Below, in pieces: positions 1-8,261 of a stretch of 44,002 nucleotides of DNA. Both the position numbers and the translations under genes were made by a program. Source of the DNA: Trinickia mobilis. GTDB lineage: Bacteria; Pseudomonadota; Gammaproteobacteria; Burkholderiales; Burkholderiaceae. The stretch covers positions 967 to 44,968 of the forward strand of contig NZ_JAFLRF010000043.1 in the NCBI RefSeq assembly GCF_017315705.1. The letters run 5' to 3'. How positions within the stretch are numbered: position 1 is the stretch's first letter; every line of letters begins with the position of its first letter. The notes under the pieces were generated by a model. It saw nothing but the letters and a program-made list of their open reading frames with translations. It was not told the origin of the DNA and made no database searches.

Positions 1-539
1 GGCAATGGGATGGGAGGCGGGCACTGTGCCATCGCCCTCCTCTGCCGATACGCCTGGTTCAATTGCCACTGCAGGCTGCTGCCCATCCACAAGTTCAGCC
101 CGGCGCGATTGACCTGCCAATACCCGCCGTCCGGCGCCTCCGGAGCGTCGATCCAATCGACCAGCGCCGAACTTGCCGATATCTCTTTCAGTACGACCCA
201 ATCGCCGTTATGTATCCGATCCGCCAATCGCTGCAGGTTGTTATGCAAAATCTCGCCCTGGAGGGCACCCCATCGGCGCCAGCTTGGGTCGACGAACATA
301 TCGTCGATGAACTGTTCAAGCTCGCTTGGGTTGACATCACTTTCGAGCAGGCCATAGCGGTCCATGCCCGACAATCGCGCATGGGCTGCCGGCGCAATGG
401 CGGACCACGCAAGCAATGGTGGGATGACCCAGCACGCTTGCTCGGGCGTCAGGTCTCGCATGGGCAACAGGTGGGCGCGGCCGCCGATTGGGCGCGCGAG
501 GCGTCGGCGGGCCTCCGGGGAGCGGTGTCGGTCTGACAT
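1..539 (-). CDS. Unrecognised protein, 3' end cut by the window edge
   Basis: An open frame runs on the minus strand from ATG at 539 to the left edge with no stop, giving 179 codons. The start is supported by a purine-rich GGGGGG stretch four to five bases before the ATG. The protein begins MSDRHRSPEARRRLARP and is rich in Trp, Leu and Asp, with a tract FIDDMFVDPSWRRWGALQ near residues 78-95. The last visible residues are proline-rich. There is no signal peptide or obvious membrane segment, and I do not recognise the family. It lies 11 bases after a small ORF with its own ribosome-binding site, so the two may be co-transcribed. Codon use matches the neighbours, and other frames here give only short, Arg/Ser-rich translations. 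Confidence 0.6.
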   Translation of the reverse strand, partial: MSDRHRSPEARRRLARPIGGRAHLLPMRDLTPEQACWVIPPLLAWSAIAPAAHARLSGMDRYGLLESDVNPSELEQFIDDMFVDPSWRRWGALQGEILHNNLQRLADRIHNGDWVVLKEISASSALVDWIDAPEAPDGGYWQVNRAGLNLWMGSSLQWQLNQAYRQRRAMAQCPPPIPL

Positions 540-550
540 GATCCCCCCGC

Positions 551-667
551 TCATCGGATGCGACGCAGAGCGTCTTCATCGCGCTGCCAACGTTGAGCGT
601 TAGCGATAACGAGGCGAATCGTGAATCGAGGTGATGTTTGCGCGGTGGCGTTGCGCGACGTGGTCAT
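551..667 (-). CDS. Small ORF, 38 aa, upstream of the edge gene
   Basis: The ATG at 667 is preceded on the minus strand by GGAG eight bases away, a good Shine-Dalgarno. The frame encodes a basic 38-residue peptide starting MTTSRNATAQTSPRF and ending DEDALRRIR. Its stop lies 11 bases before the ATG of the next gene, the spacing of an operon leader or a small partner protein. I recognise no family. It could be a real small protein or a leader peptide. The rest of the stretch from 668 to 880, downstream of icmF, holds nothing I can support. Confidence 0.4.
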   Translation of the reverse strand: MTTSRNATAQTSPRFTIRLVIANAQRWQRDEDALRRIR

Positions 668-880
668 GTCTCGTTCTCCATGTTCTGATCGTTGAGAGAA
701 CGCAACATAACCAGCCCGATGATTGGCGGGATATAGGAATGGTCCGAAATGCGGAAAAGCGTTAAAGCAAAGGCAGGCGAATCGCATGAGACGGTCGAGC
801 CGACCAGACGACCGTGATATCGATCGGTGATGCGGCCTTTTAAGCGCCGCCTCTGCCGGCCGCTATTACGACGCACACGC

Positions 881-3800
881 TCACATATTCCGCCGATACT
901 GCCCCCCCACCTCGAACAGCGCGTGCGTGATCTGCCCGAGCGAAGCGACGCGCACCGCGTCCATCAGCACCGCAAACACGTTCTCGTCGTCGATCACCGC
1001 GCGCTGCAGGCGTTGCAGCATCTCCGCCGATTCGCCCTGATGCCGTGCCTGGAATGCGCGCAGGCGCGCGAGCTGGCTCTGCTTTTCCGCCTGCGTCGAG
1101 CGTTGCAGCGCGATCGGCGGCGGGGCCTCGTGCGGGTGCGCGGACAAGAACGTATTCACGCCGACGATCGGATACGAGCCGTCGTGCTTGCGGTGTTCGT
1201 ACAGCATCGATTCGTCCTGAATGCGCCCGCGCTGGTAGCCGGTCTCCATCGCACCCAGCACCCCGCCGCGCTCGGTCAGCCGGTCGAATTCGGCGAGCAC
1301 CGCCGCTTCGACGAGATCCGTCAGTTCCTCGACGATGAAGCTGCCCTGATTCGGATTCTGGTTCTTCGCGAGCCCCCATTCGCGGTTGATGATCAACTGG
1401 ATCGCCATCGCACGGCGCACCGAGTCTTCGGTCGGCGTCGTGATCGCTTCGTCGAACGCGTTCGTGTGCAGCGAGTTGCAATTGTCGTAGATCGCGATCA
1501 GCGCCTGCAGCGTCGTGCGGATGTCGTTGAAGTCGATTTCCTGCGCGTGCAGGCTGCGGCCCGAAGTCTGCACGTGATATTTGAGCTTCTGGCTGCGCTC
1601 GTTCGCGCCGTACTTGTCACGCATCGCGACCGCCCAGATGCGGCGCGCGACGCGGCCGAGCACCGTGTATTCCGGCTCCATGCCGTTCGAGAAGAAGAAC
1701 GACAGGTTCGGGGCGAAATCGTCGATGTGCATGCCGCGCGCGAGATACGCCTCCACGTACGTGAAGCCGTTGGCGAGCGTGTAGGCGAGCTGCGAGATCG
1801 GGTTCGCGCCGGCCTCGGCGATGTGATAGCCGGAGATCGACACCGAGTAGAAATTGCGCACGCCGTGCTCGACGAAGTACGCCTGGATGTCGCCCATCAC
1901 CTTCAGGCTGAACTCGGTCGAGAAGATGCACGTGTTCTGTCCTTGGTCTTCTTTCAGGATGTCGGCCTGCACGGTGCCGCGCACGTTTTGCAGCGCGTGG
2001 GCGCGGGCGGCGGCGATTTCGTCCGCCGTGGGTTTCCGCCCTTTTGCTGCGCAGCGGGTCTCCAGGCGTTCGACTTGCTGATCGATCGCGGCGTTGAAGA
2101 ACATTGCGAGGATCGTCGGCGCGGGACCGTTGATCGTCATCGACACCGACGTTTCCGGCGAGCACAAATCGAAGCCGTCGTAGAGCGCCTTCAGGTCGTC
2201 GAGCGTCGCCACCGATACGCCCGAGTTGCCGACCTTGCCGTAGATGTCGGGGCGTTCGTGCGGCTCCTCGCCGTAGAGCGTCACCGAATCGAACGCGGTG
2301 GAAAGGCGTTTTGCCGGCAGCCCTTCGGACAGCAGCTTGAAACGCCGGTTGGTGCGCAGCGGGTCGCCTTCGCCGGCGAACATCCGCGTCGGGTCCTCGT
2401 TCTCGCGCTTGAACGGAAACACGCCCGCCGTGAACGGGAAATAGCCGGGCAGATTCTCTAGCGAGAGCCAGCGCAGCAGTTCGCCGGGGTCGGCGAACTT
2501 CGGCAGCGATACTTTTCGGATCGACGTGCCGGAGAGCGTCGTGACCGAAAGCGAGGTGCGGATCTCGCGGTCGCGGATTGTCACGACGTGCTCGTCGCCG
2601 GCATAGGCGGCGGCCGTCTTCGGCCATGCAGCGAGCAGCGCCTTCTCGCGTTCGCCGAGCCGGGATTCGCGCGCGGCGATCAAAGTGTCAAGGGCGGTGA
2701 CGGCTTGCGGGCCCGCGGCGCTCGATTCATCTACACCGCCGATCGCGGCCGTGGCAACCGATGCCGCAGCCGCTTCCGCCGCTCCGGCCGCCTCCGGTCC
2801 GTTTGCTCCGTTCGCCGCTCCCGTCTCTTCCTCCAACATCCTCCGCGCTTCGCTCAACTGCCAGCGCTCGCGGGCCACGCGCGCCTGCGTCTCAGCCCGC
2901 GTGCGATAAACCCGTACCGTCTCGGCCACCTCCGACAGATAGCGCACGCGCGCCGGCGGCACGATCGCGCGACGCTCGCTCGAATAGCGCACGTCCGTCT
3001 TCGGGAGCCGCGCGCCGCCGTCGCGCAAGCCGTGTGCGGCGAGCGACGCCGCGACATGCTGATAAAGCGCCGTCACGCCGTCGTCGTTGAAGTGCGACGC
3101 GATCGTGCCGAACACCGGCATCGCGTCGGGCGGCGTGCCCCACGCGTCGCGATTGCGCTGGACCTGCTTCGCGACGTCGCGCAGCGCGTCGGCGGCGCCC
3201 TTGCGGTCGAACTTGTTGATCGCGACGAAATCGGCGAAGTCGAGCATGTCGATCTTCTCGAGCTGGCTCGCGGCGCCGAACTCGGGCGTCATCACGTAGA
3301 GCGACTGGTCGGCGTACGGCACGATCCCCGCAGCGCCCTGGCCGATGCCCGAGGTCTCGACGACGATCAGGTCGACGCCCGCCGCCTTGCACGCGGCGAT
3401 CGCGTCGGGCAGCGCCTCCGCGATCTCCGCCGCCGCGCCGCGCGTCGCGAACGAGCGCATGAAGACGCGCGGCCCGCGGCCCCAGTCGCCGATCGCGTTC
3501 ATGCGGATGCGGTCGCCGAGCAGCGCGCCGCCGGACTTGCGGCGCGACGGGTCGATCGCGAGCACCGCGATCGTCAGCGTGTCGTCGTAGTCGAGGCGAA
3601 AGCGCCGCACGAGCTCATCGGTCAGCGACGATTTGCCCGCGCCGCCCGTCCCCGTGACGCCGAGCACCGGCACGTGCACGGCCGCCGCGCGTGCCGCGAG
3701 CGCTGCGCGCGTGGCGGCGTCGGCCTGTCCGCTTTCGAGTGCGGTGATGAGCTGGGCAAGCGGGCGGAAACCGTCGCTGCCGCCGCGCCCCAACTGCGCG

Positions 3801-4291
3801 ACTGCATCCGCGCCCAACGCGGCGCGCGGCGACTTCGACGCGCGCGCGATCATGTCGTCGATCATCCCTTGCAGGCCGAGCCGCTGGCCGTCCTGCGGCG
3901 AGTAGATGCGCTCGACGCCGTAGCGCTGCAGCTCGTCGATCTCGTCGGCGACGATCACGCCGCCGCCGCCGCCGAACACTTTGATACGCCCGCCGCCGCG
4001 CTCGCGCAGCATGTCGACGAGGTACTCGAAATATTCGACGTGACCGCCCTGGTAGCTCGACACGGCGACGCCGTCGGCGTCCTCTTCGAGCGCGGCGTTC
4101 GCGACGTCGGCCACCGAGCGGTTGTGGCCGAGGTGGATCACCTCGACGCCGCTCGCCTGAAGAATGCGGCGCATGATGTTGATCGACGCGTCGTGGCCGT
4201 CGAACAACGCGGCGGCCGTCACGAAACGCAGGCGCGGCGCGGACGGCGGCGTGTGGCCGCTCGTGCGCTGCGGCATCGAAAGATCGGTCAT
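881..4291 (-). CDS. icmF: Fused isobutyryl-CoA mutase IcmF
   Basis: This 1136-residue protein joins in one chain the B12-binding domain, a MeaB-type G-protein chaperone and the substrate-binding mutase barrel. IcmF interconverts isobutyryl-CoA and n-butyryl-CoA with adenosylcobalamin, and some members also act on isovaleryl-CoA. Visible signals are a cobalamin motif with DGHDAS near residue 31, a P-loop [12 protein letters not shown] near 210-220, and mutase-core stretches [12 protein letters not shown] and [11 protein letters not shown] in the C-terminal half. The length matches the family. I place the start at 4291 ([10 protein letters not shown]) because GGGGGA precedes it at good spacing. 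A longer frame from 4318 would begin inside a palindromic repeat. No B12 or fatty-acid genes adjoin it, so it appears to be transcribed alone. Confidence 0.93.
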   Translation of the reverse strand: MTDLSMPQRTSGHTPPSAPRLRFVTAAALFDGHDASINIMRRILQASGVEVIHLGHNRSVADVANAALEEDADGVAVSSYQGGHVEYFEYLVDMLRERGGGRIKVFGGGGGVIVADEIDELQRYGVERIYSPQDGQRLGLQGMIDDMIARASKSPRAALGADAVAQLGRGGSDGFRPLAQLITALESGQADAATRAALAARAAAVHVPVLGVTGTGGAGKSSLTDELVRRFRLDYDDTLTIAVLAIDPSRRKSGGALLGDRIRMNAIGDWGRGPRVFMRSFATRGAAAEIAEALPDAIAACKAAGVDLIVVETSGIGQGAAGIVPYADQSLYVMTPEFGAASQLEKIDMLDFADFVAINKFDRKGAADALRDVAKQVQRNRDAWGTPPDAMPVFGTIASHFNDDGVTALYQHVAASLAAHGLRDGGARLPKTDVRYSSERRAIVPPARVRYLSEVAETVRVYRTRAETQARVARERWQLSEARRMLEEETGAANGANGPEAAGAAEAAAASVATAAIGGVDESSAAGPQAVTALDTLIAARESRLGEREKALLAAWPKTAAAYAGDEHVVTIRDREIRTSLSVTTLSGTSIRKVSLPKFADPGELLRWLSLENLPGYFPFTAGVFPFKRENEDPTRMFAGEGDPLRTNRRFKLLSEGLPAKRLSTAFDSVTLYGEEPHERPDIYGKVGNSGVSVATLDDLKALYDGFDLCSPETSVSMTINGPAPTILAMFFNAAIDQQVERLETRCAAKGRKPTADEIAAARAHALQNVRGTVQADILKEDQGQNTCIFSTEFSLKVMGDIQAYFVEHGVRNFYSVSISGYHIAEAGANPISQLAYTLANGFTYVEAYLARGMHIDDFAPNLSFFFSNGMEPEYTVLGRVARRIWAVAMRDKYGANERSQKLKYHVQTSGRSLHAQEIDFNDIRTTLQALIAIYDNCNSLHTNAFDEAITTPTEDSVRRAMAIQLIINREWGLAKNQNPNQGSFIVEELTDLVEAAVLAEFDRLTERGGVLGAMETGYQRGRIQDESMLYEHRKHDGSYPIVGVNTFLSAHPHEAPPPIALQRSTQAEKQSQLARLRAFQARHQGESAEMLQRLQRAVIDDENVFAVLMDAVRVASLGQITHALFEVGGQYRRNM

Positions 4292-4298
4292 GTCTCCC

Positions 4299-4359
4299 CC
4301 GGATCGGCAGCTCTGCATGGGACCGGAGTAAGTGCTAAAGCACTAACTCCGGATCGGCA
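4299..4359 (-). repeat. Palindromic repeat, family 2, copy 1 (icmF leader)
   Basis: A 30-bp palindrome at 4323-4352 has 14-base arms with one mismatch around a 2-base centre. It is followed on the minus strand by TCCCATGCAGAGCT. The same unit recurs at 28737-28784 with T-A pairs replaced by C-G pairs. The 11-mer CCGGATCGGCA occurs at 4299-4309 and again at 4349-4359, which may be a footprint of insertion or slippage. The element forms the leader of icmF and supplies an upstream in-frame ATG (4318). Confidence 0.75.
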
Positions 4360-4450
4360 AATCAAGCGGGTGTTTTTCGCAGTATAGGCAAACGCCTGGG
4401 GAGATTGACGTTCGCGTCAAGACGAACGCAGGCCGATCAAGCCCGCCGCT

Positions 4451-5383
4451 TCAGCGCGCCGCCGCGCGAATCTCCTCGAGCGACGGCCACAGCGGCCGGT
4501 CCGAAAACCGCTCCGCCATGAAGTCGACGAACGAGCGCACTTTCGCCGACACGTGGCGCCGGCTCGCGTACACGGCATGGATCGGCAGTTCGCGCGGCGG
4601 CAGCGCGTCGACGAGGATCGGCACGATGCGCCCTTGCGCGATGTCTTGGCCGATCACTTCGGTACCGAGCCGCGCAATGCCCACGCCCGAGAGCACGACG
4701 ACGCGCTGCGCTTCCAGATCGCCGACCACGAGATTGCCCGCCAGCACGACGCGCGGCGCGTCGGGCCCGCTTGGCAGCCAGTCGAAGTTCGGCAAGTTCG
4801 TGTACTGGATGAAGTTGTGCTTCGCGAGATCTTCGATTTTTCGCGGCGTGCCGTGGCGGCTCAAATACTCCGGCGACGCGCACAGCACGATATGCGCGGT
4901 CGCGAGCTGCCGCGCGATCAGCGACGACGACTTCAGCCCGAATGGCGACGCGCGGATCGCGATGTCGAAGCCCTCCTCGATCAACTCGACGATGCGATCG
5001 GAGAGCGCCACTTCGGTCGTCACCTGCGGATGCGTCGCGGCGTAGTCGGAAACCGCGGCCATCACGTAGCGCAGGCCGAACGCCGACAGCGACGACACCC
5101 TGAGCCGCCCTTGCGGCACGATGCTCGCGGCGCTGACGGCCTGCTCGGCCTCGTCGAGCTCGGCGAGCACTTGCGCGAGCCGTTCGTAGTATTCGCGGCC
5201 GGCCTCGGTCGGCGCGACGCGCCGCGTGGTCCGGTTCAGGAGCCGCGCGCCGAGCTGCTGCTCGAGATGCATCACGTGCTTGCTCGCCATCGCCGCGGAC
5301 ATTTGCATGCGCTCGGCCGCGCCGACAAAGCTGCCCACCTCGACGACATAGCGGAACACTTTCATGCTGACGAGGGTATCCAT
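4451..5383 (-). CDS. LysR-family transcriptional regulator
   Basis: A 310-residue LysR protein of normal family length. The N-terminal winged helix-turn-helix spans about residues 5-62 and includes MKVFRYVVEVGSFVGAAERM and LLNRTTRRVAPTEAG. The effector-binding domain covers roughly 92-300. The RTTRRVxPTEAG tract is typical of the large AaeR/DmlR-like subgroup. Its target is unknown. It lies between the porin, which reads toward it, and icmF, which it reads toward, all on the minus strand. A terminator separates it from the porin, so it is probably transcribed separately. An interspersed repeat begins only 68 bases upstream of its start codon and therefore overlaps or abuts its promoter. Confidence 0.9.
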   Translation of the reverse strand: MDTLVSMKVFRYVVEVGSFVGAAERMQMSAAMASKHVMHLEQQLGARLLNRTTRRVAPTEAGREYYERLAQVLAELDEAEQAVSAASIVPQGRLRVSSLSAFGLRYVMAAVSDYAATHPQVTTEVALSDRIVELIEEGFDIAIRASPFGLKSSSLIARQLATAHIVLCASPEYLSRHGTPRKIEDLAKHNFIQYTNLPNFDWLPSGPDAPRVVLAGNLVVGDLEAQRVVVLSGVGIARLGTEVIGQDIAQGRIVPILVDALPPRELPIHAVYASRRHVSAKVRSFVDFMAERFSDRPLWPSLEEIRAAAR

Positions 5384-5450
5384 GGCAATCGCTCGCAGTA
5401 AGAATGAATCGGCCGGTTTGCCCGCACTTTATCAAAGTCACGTAGGCAAT

Positions 5451-5585
5451 TGAACTGCCCCCCACGCTCACATTCGTTCGCTGCCCGCTCCCCCAATCCC
5501 CCAGGGGGACTTCCTGCGGGGCCGGGGACTTCCTGCGGGGCGCGAGGGGGCTGATGCTTTCCTTGGGGCGGCCCGGCGGAAGGCA
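5451..5585 (+). repeat. Interspersed repeat, family 1, copy A
   Basis: This copy starts TGAACTGCCCC, carries the CACGCTCAC and TTCGTTCGCTG boxes, and ends with the loop TTGGGGCGGCCCGGC (5563-5577). The loop is flanked by arms TGCTTTCC (5555-5562) and GGAAGGCA (5578-5585). They pair at seven positions plus one G-T. Its middle is expanded by a tandem 19-bp unit (5505-5523 and 5524-5542). Both flanking genes are on the other strand, and no ATG follows the right arm, so this copy cannot couple translation. Confidence 0.8.
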
Positions 5586-5611
5586 AGAAAAACGGCGCCG
5601 AAGCGCCGTTT
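5585..5611 (-). terminator. Rho-independent terminator of the porin gene
   Basis: A perfect 9-bp stem AAACGGCGC / GCGCCGTTT (5590-5611) has a CGAA loop on the plus strand, TTCG on the minus strand. On the minus strand it is followed by TTTTTCTT. It lies 25 bases after the porin stop codon. Confidence 0.85.
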
Positions 5612-5635
5612 CTCCTCGAAGCAGCCCGCGAGCGC

Positions 5636-6745
5636 CTAGAACTTCGCGCGAATGCCCGCCCCGAAGGTGTTGCCGTCCGACAGGCCGCTCAAGCGGTCGT
5701 TCATATAGGCCGCGTAGACATCGGTGCGCTTGGACAGCGGATAGTCGTAGCCGAGCGCCCAGGTCTTGCGGGTCTGGTCGAGGCCGCCCGCATCGCGCGA
5801 ATAGGCGAACGAGGCCATGACCGTGCCGGGACCCACCGGCACCGTCACGCCGCCCTGGCCGGTGTTGACGTGCCAGCTGCCGACGGTCTGGTCGTTATGC
5901 GTGTACATGTACTGTCCGTAGAACTTCACGAACTTGAGGTCGTAGCTCGCGCCGAGCTGGCCGACATACTGGCTCTTGAACGGCACCACGCTGCCGCCGA
6001 ACGACACCGGCGGCGGGTTCAGCAAGTCGCCCGGCGCGTTGTTGAAGTTCACGTACTGGAAAACGCCGGTCGCGGCGAACGGTCCGTGGAAGTAGAGGAA
6101 CTGAGCGCTCCACTTCTTCGCGCCGTTGTCGCCGGCGGTATTGCCGAGCCCATACATCACGCTGCCCGACAGGCCGTTGAAGTCGGGCGACGCGTACTGC
6201 ACCGCGTTGTTCCAGCCCGAATCGCCGACCACGCCGGTATCCGTCGTATAGGTCGCGCCGGTCGGTATCGCCGTGTTGCCGAGGAAGGTGTGCCACACCA
6301 TCGGCGAGAACTCGTACGAGTCGATGAACGGATTGAAGAGAATCGTCGAGACGAACAGCTGCGTCGTCAGGCGGCCCGCGGTGACGGTACCGTACGGCGA
6401 CTCGATGCCGACATACGCGTTGCGCGAGAAGAACGAGTCGCCGGTGAAGCGGCCGAAGTTGCCGTTCTGCGGCAGGAAGAAGTCTTCCAAGGTGAAGATG
6501 GCCTTATAGCCGCCGCCCAAGTCTTCCGAGCCCTTCAAGCCCCAGTACGACGTCGACATGCCGCCGCCGGCGACCTGCCACGCGCTCTTCTGGCCGGGGA
6601 ATTTCTGGTCCCCGACCCACGTATCGACCTGGCCGTACAACTGCACGCTCGACTGCGCATGCGCCGCGGTGCCCGCGGCGAGCAAGCCGGCCACGGCTGC
6701 ACGTTTGACGTTTGTTTTCAGCGTACGGCTGACGATTGCTTTCAT
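5636..6745 (-). CDS. Outer-membrane porin, OmpC-like (Gram-negative porin family)
   Basis: A 369-residue trimeric-porin homologue for general diffusion of small solutes across the outer membrane. The start at 6745 (MKAIVSRTLKTN) is preferred over an upstream in-frame ATG because GGAG precedes it by six bases. A signal peptide ends near AAHA-QSSVQLYG, and the mature protein begins with the usual SVQLYGQVD strand of beta-proteobacterial porins. The C-terminus is GAGIRAKF, with the terminal Phe recognised by the BAM complex. Alternating aromatic and polar strands run throughout. A strong terminator follows. The substrate cannot be told from sequence. Confidence 0.93.
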   Translation of the reverse strand: MKAIVSRTLKTNVKRAAVAGLLAAGTAAHAQSSVQLYGQVDTWVGDQKFPGQKSAWQVAGGGMSTSYWGLKGSEDLGGGYKAIFTLEDFFLPQNGNFGRFTGDSFFSRNAYVGIESPYGTVTAGRLTTQLFVSTILFNPFIDSYEFSPMVWHTFLGNTAIPTGATYTTDTGVVGDSGWNNAVQYASPDFNGLSGSVMYGLGNTAGDNGAKKWSAQFLYFHGPFAATGVFQYVNFNNAPGDLLNPPPVSFGGSVVPFKSQYVGQLGASYDLKFVKFYGQYMYTHNDQTVGSWHVNTGQGGVTVPVGPGTVMASFAYSRDAGGLDQTRKTWALGYDYPLSKRTDVYAAYMNDRLSGLSDGNTFGAGIRAKF

Positions 6746-7213
6746 ATGATCTCCTGTCTTTTTCAAAGGTAAGCGTTGACGGGCGCTGGGGGCGGTTCGC
6801 GCGAACTGTTTAGTTGGCCGTTCGATCGTCGATCCGGTTGTGGGCGAAGATCATCTTCACGGACCATTTTTCCGGACAAAAATGGGTTCGCTTATTGCTG
6901 GTATAGCTGTCCCATTAATTGCCCATTGATACGTCTTGCTTATCGAGCGCGGTGTCCGAAGAACAACGAAGGCAATGGCCCGCAATGCCATGTCAGCGGC
7001 TGTTCTGGCCGACATGCGGACACAGCGCTATCGTCGCTGAAAGCGGCGGGGTCGCAAATTAATTTTGAAAACCGAGGCCCGATCAAAGGCACAGAAGCGC
7101 CTGCGAGCTCGAAAAGTGTGGCGTGATTACGTCACTTTGGTTGCCGGATCGCGGCTTGCTGGAAGGTGGGACGCTTGGCGCTGCAACCGCCGACTGCGCG
7201 CGGTGCGCTGCAG
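6746..7213. other. Intergenic region upstream of the porin
   Basis: About 470 bases between the porin start and the end of the next minus-strand gene. It must contain the porin promoter, but I cannot place it with confidence. A weak inverted repeat (AAAGTG ... CACTTT) lies near 7113-7137. Open frames here are short and have no coding character. Confidence 0.4.
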
Positions 7214-7702
7214 TCAGTTGCGGTAGGGGGAAGGCGCGGGAGGATGCGGGACTTCGCTAGGCGGACGCGGCACGAAGTGCGACGAATCGCGTTCCTCGTT
7301 GTAGCGGGTGATGTCGGCGCGAATCGAGCCCGATCTCACATACGGAGGGTTGGGATCCTGGCGCTGAAACGGCCGCGTGACCTCACTGACAGGGTGAATC
7401 GGCGTGCCGTACACCGGGTCGCGGCCGCTCGGGCCGCCGGCCGGCCCCATCCACGGCGCGCCGCCGGCGGCCACACGCGGATTCTGACCGGGACCTGCAA
7501 CGCGGCGCGGCGCGGCGTAACCGCGGGAATCGGCCCGGGACGCACGCATGGCTTGCCCGCCGTAGGCGCGCGTGGCGCCGCCGTAGTGGCCGCCCTCGCC
7601 GTGATCCATTCGTGGCGGCTGCGCATGGGCGAAGGACAGCATGGCCGCGCAAAACGCACCCACCGCCCAACGTCCCAAGTTTCGAGTACCCAATTCCACC
7701 AT
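7214..7702 (-). CDS. Small exported protein, Gly/Pro-rich, unknown function
   Basis: This 162-residue protein starts at 7702 with MVELGTRNLGRWAVGAF and has a short hydrophobic stretch ending SFAHA-QPP, which reads as a Sec signal peptide. An upstream in-frame ATG at 7795 would bury that signal 31 residues inside, so I prefer 7702, although no clear Shine-Dalgarno is visible. The mature part is low-complexity, rich in Gly, Ala, Pro and Arg. It has a more ordered C-terminal segment around IRADITRYNEERDSSHFVP and a proline-rich end. It has no Cys lipobox and no membrane helices. I do not recognise the family. A periplasmic location is inferred from the signal peptide only. Confidence 0.6.
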   Translation of the reverse strand: MVELGTRNLGRWAVGAFCAAMLSFAHAQPPRMDHGEGGHYGGATRAYGGQAMRASRADSRGYAAPRRVAGPGQNPRVAAGGAPWMGPAGGPSGRDPVYGTPIHPVSEVTRPFQRQDPNPPYVRSGSIRADITRYNEERDSSHFVPRPPSEVPHPPAPSPYRN

Positions 7703-8261
7703 GATCGATTTGCGTGCAAACCCTTCCTGAAACGCCTGCCCAAGCAGGGTGCACAGCACCGGAAAACACGCGTCGTACCGACTCGTATTACTCACACAGC
7801 TGTGCTTCGAAGAGCTTTTCAGCAGTAATTTATGGGTCGCTCGAAAAGGTGTCGAGGTAAAAAGTGTTAGACCTGGGGCATCGTTGTAACGCCTTGTTAC
7901 TGCGCCGAAATTGCCGTGTTTTCCCTATATCGACGCGCCTTTTGCGCGCTCGGATTTCGTGCAAGCAAGGTCGATGTCAGGACGTCTGGCGAGAGCTGCC
8001 GACGCGGTTATGCTTGTTGCTTGCAAGCGACGCATTCGCGTCTACGCGCCCCACGAAGAGGCACGCCGCACGGGACACAAGCCACGCTCCGCCATCGTCG
8101 CCGGCTCATGCGCCCAGATCATCAATCAACAATTTAAATGAATTTGTATTTTCAATAGCTGAGGCTGACAATAGCGTCAATGAATAGCGTCAATGCCCCT
8201 GGGCGCGAAGCCGCTGCCCACAACACAATCCTTTACTGCAATAGCCGCATTGAGAGTCAAG
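7703..8261. other. Divergent intergenic region
   Basis: About 560 bases between two diverging genes, less G+C-rich than the surroundings. It contains a small inverted repeat GTAAC-GCCTT-GTTAC (7886-7900) and a tandem 13-bp duplication (8170-8195). Short open frames here (for example 7864-8187) show no coding bias or recognisable product. Promoters of both flanking genes should be here but were not identified. Confidence 0.4.
8170..8195 (+). repeat. Tandem 13-bp duplication
   Basis: AATAGCGTCAATG occurs twice with no gap (8170-8182 and 8183-8195). The second copy carries the ATG at 8193, an alternative upstream start for the transporter gene. Confidence 0.85.

Noticed and set aside
827-4387. 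Two long plus-strand open frames (544 and 599 codons) opposite icmF
   Set aside because: Their translations are Arg/His-rich with no recognisable domains and mirror the third-position G/C bias of the conserved minus-strand gene.
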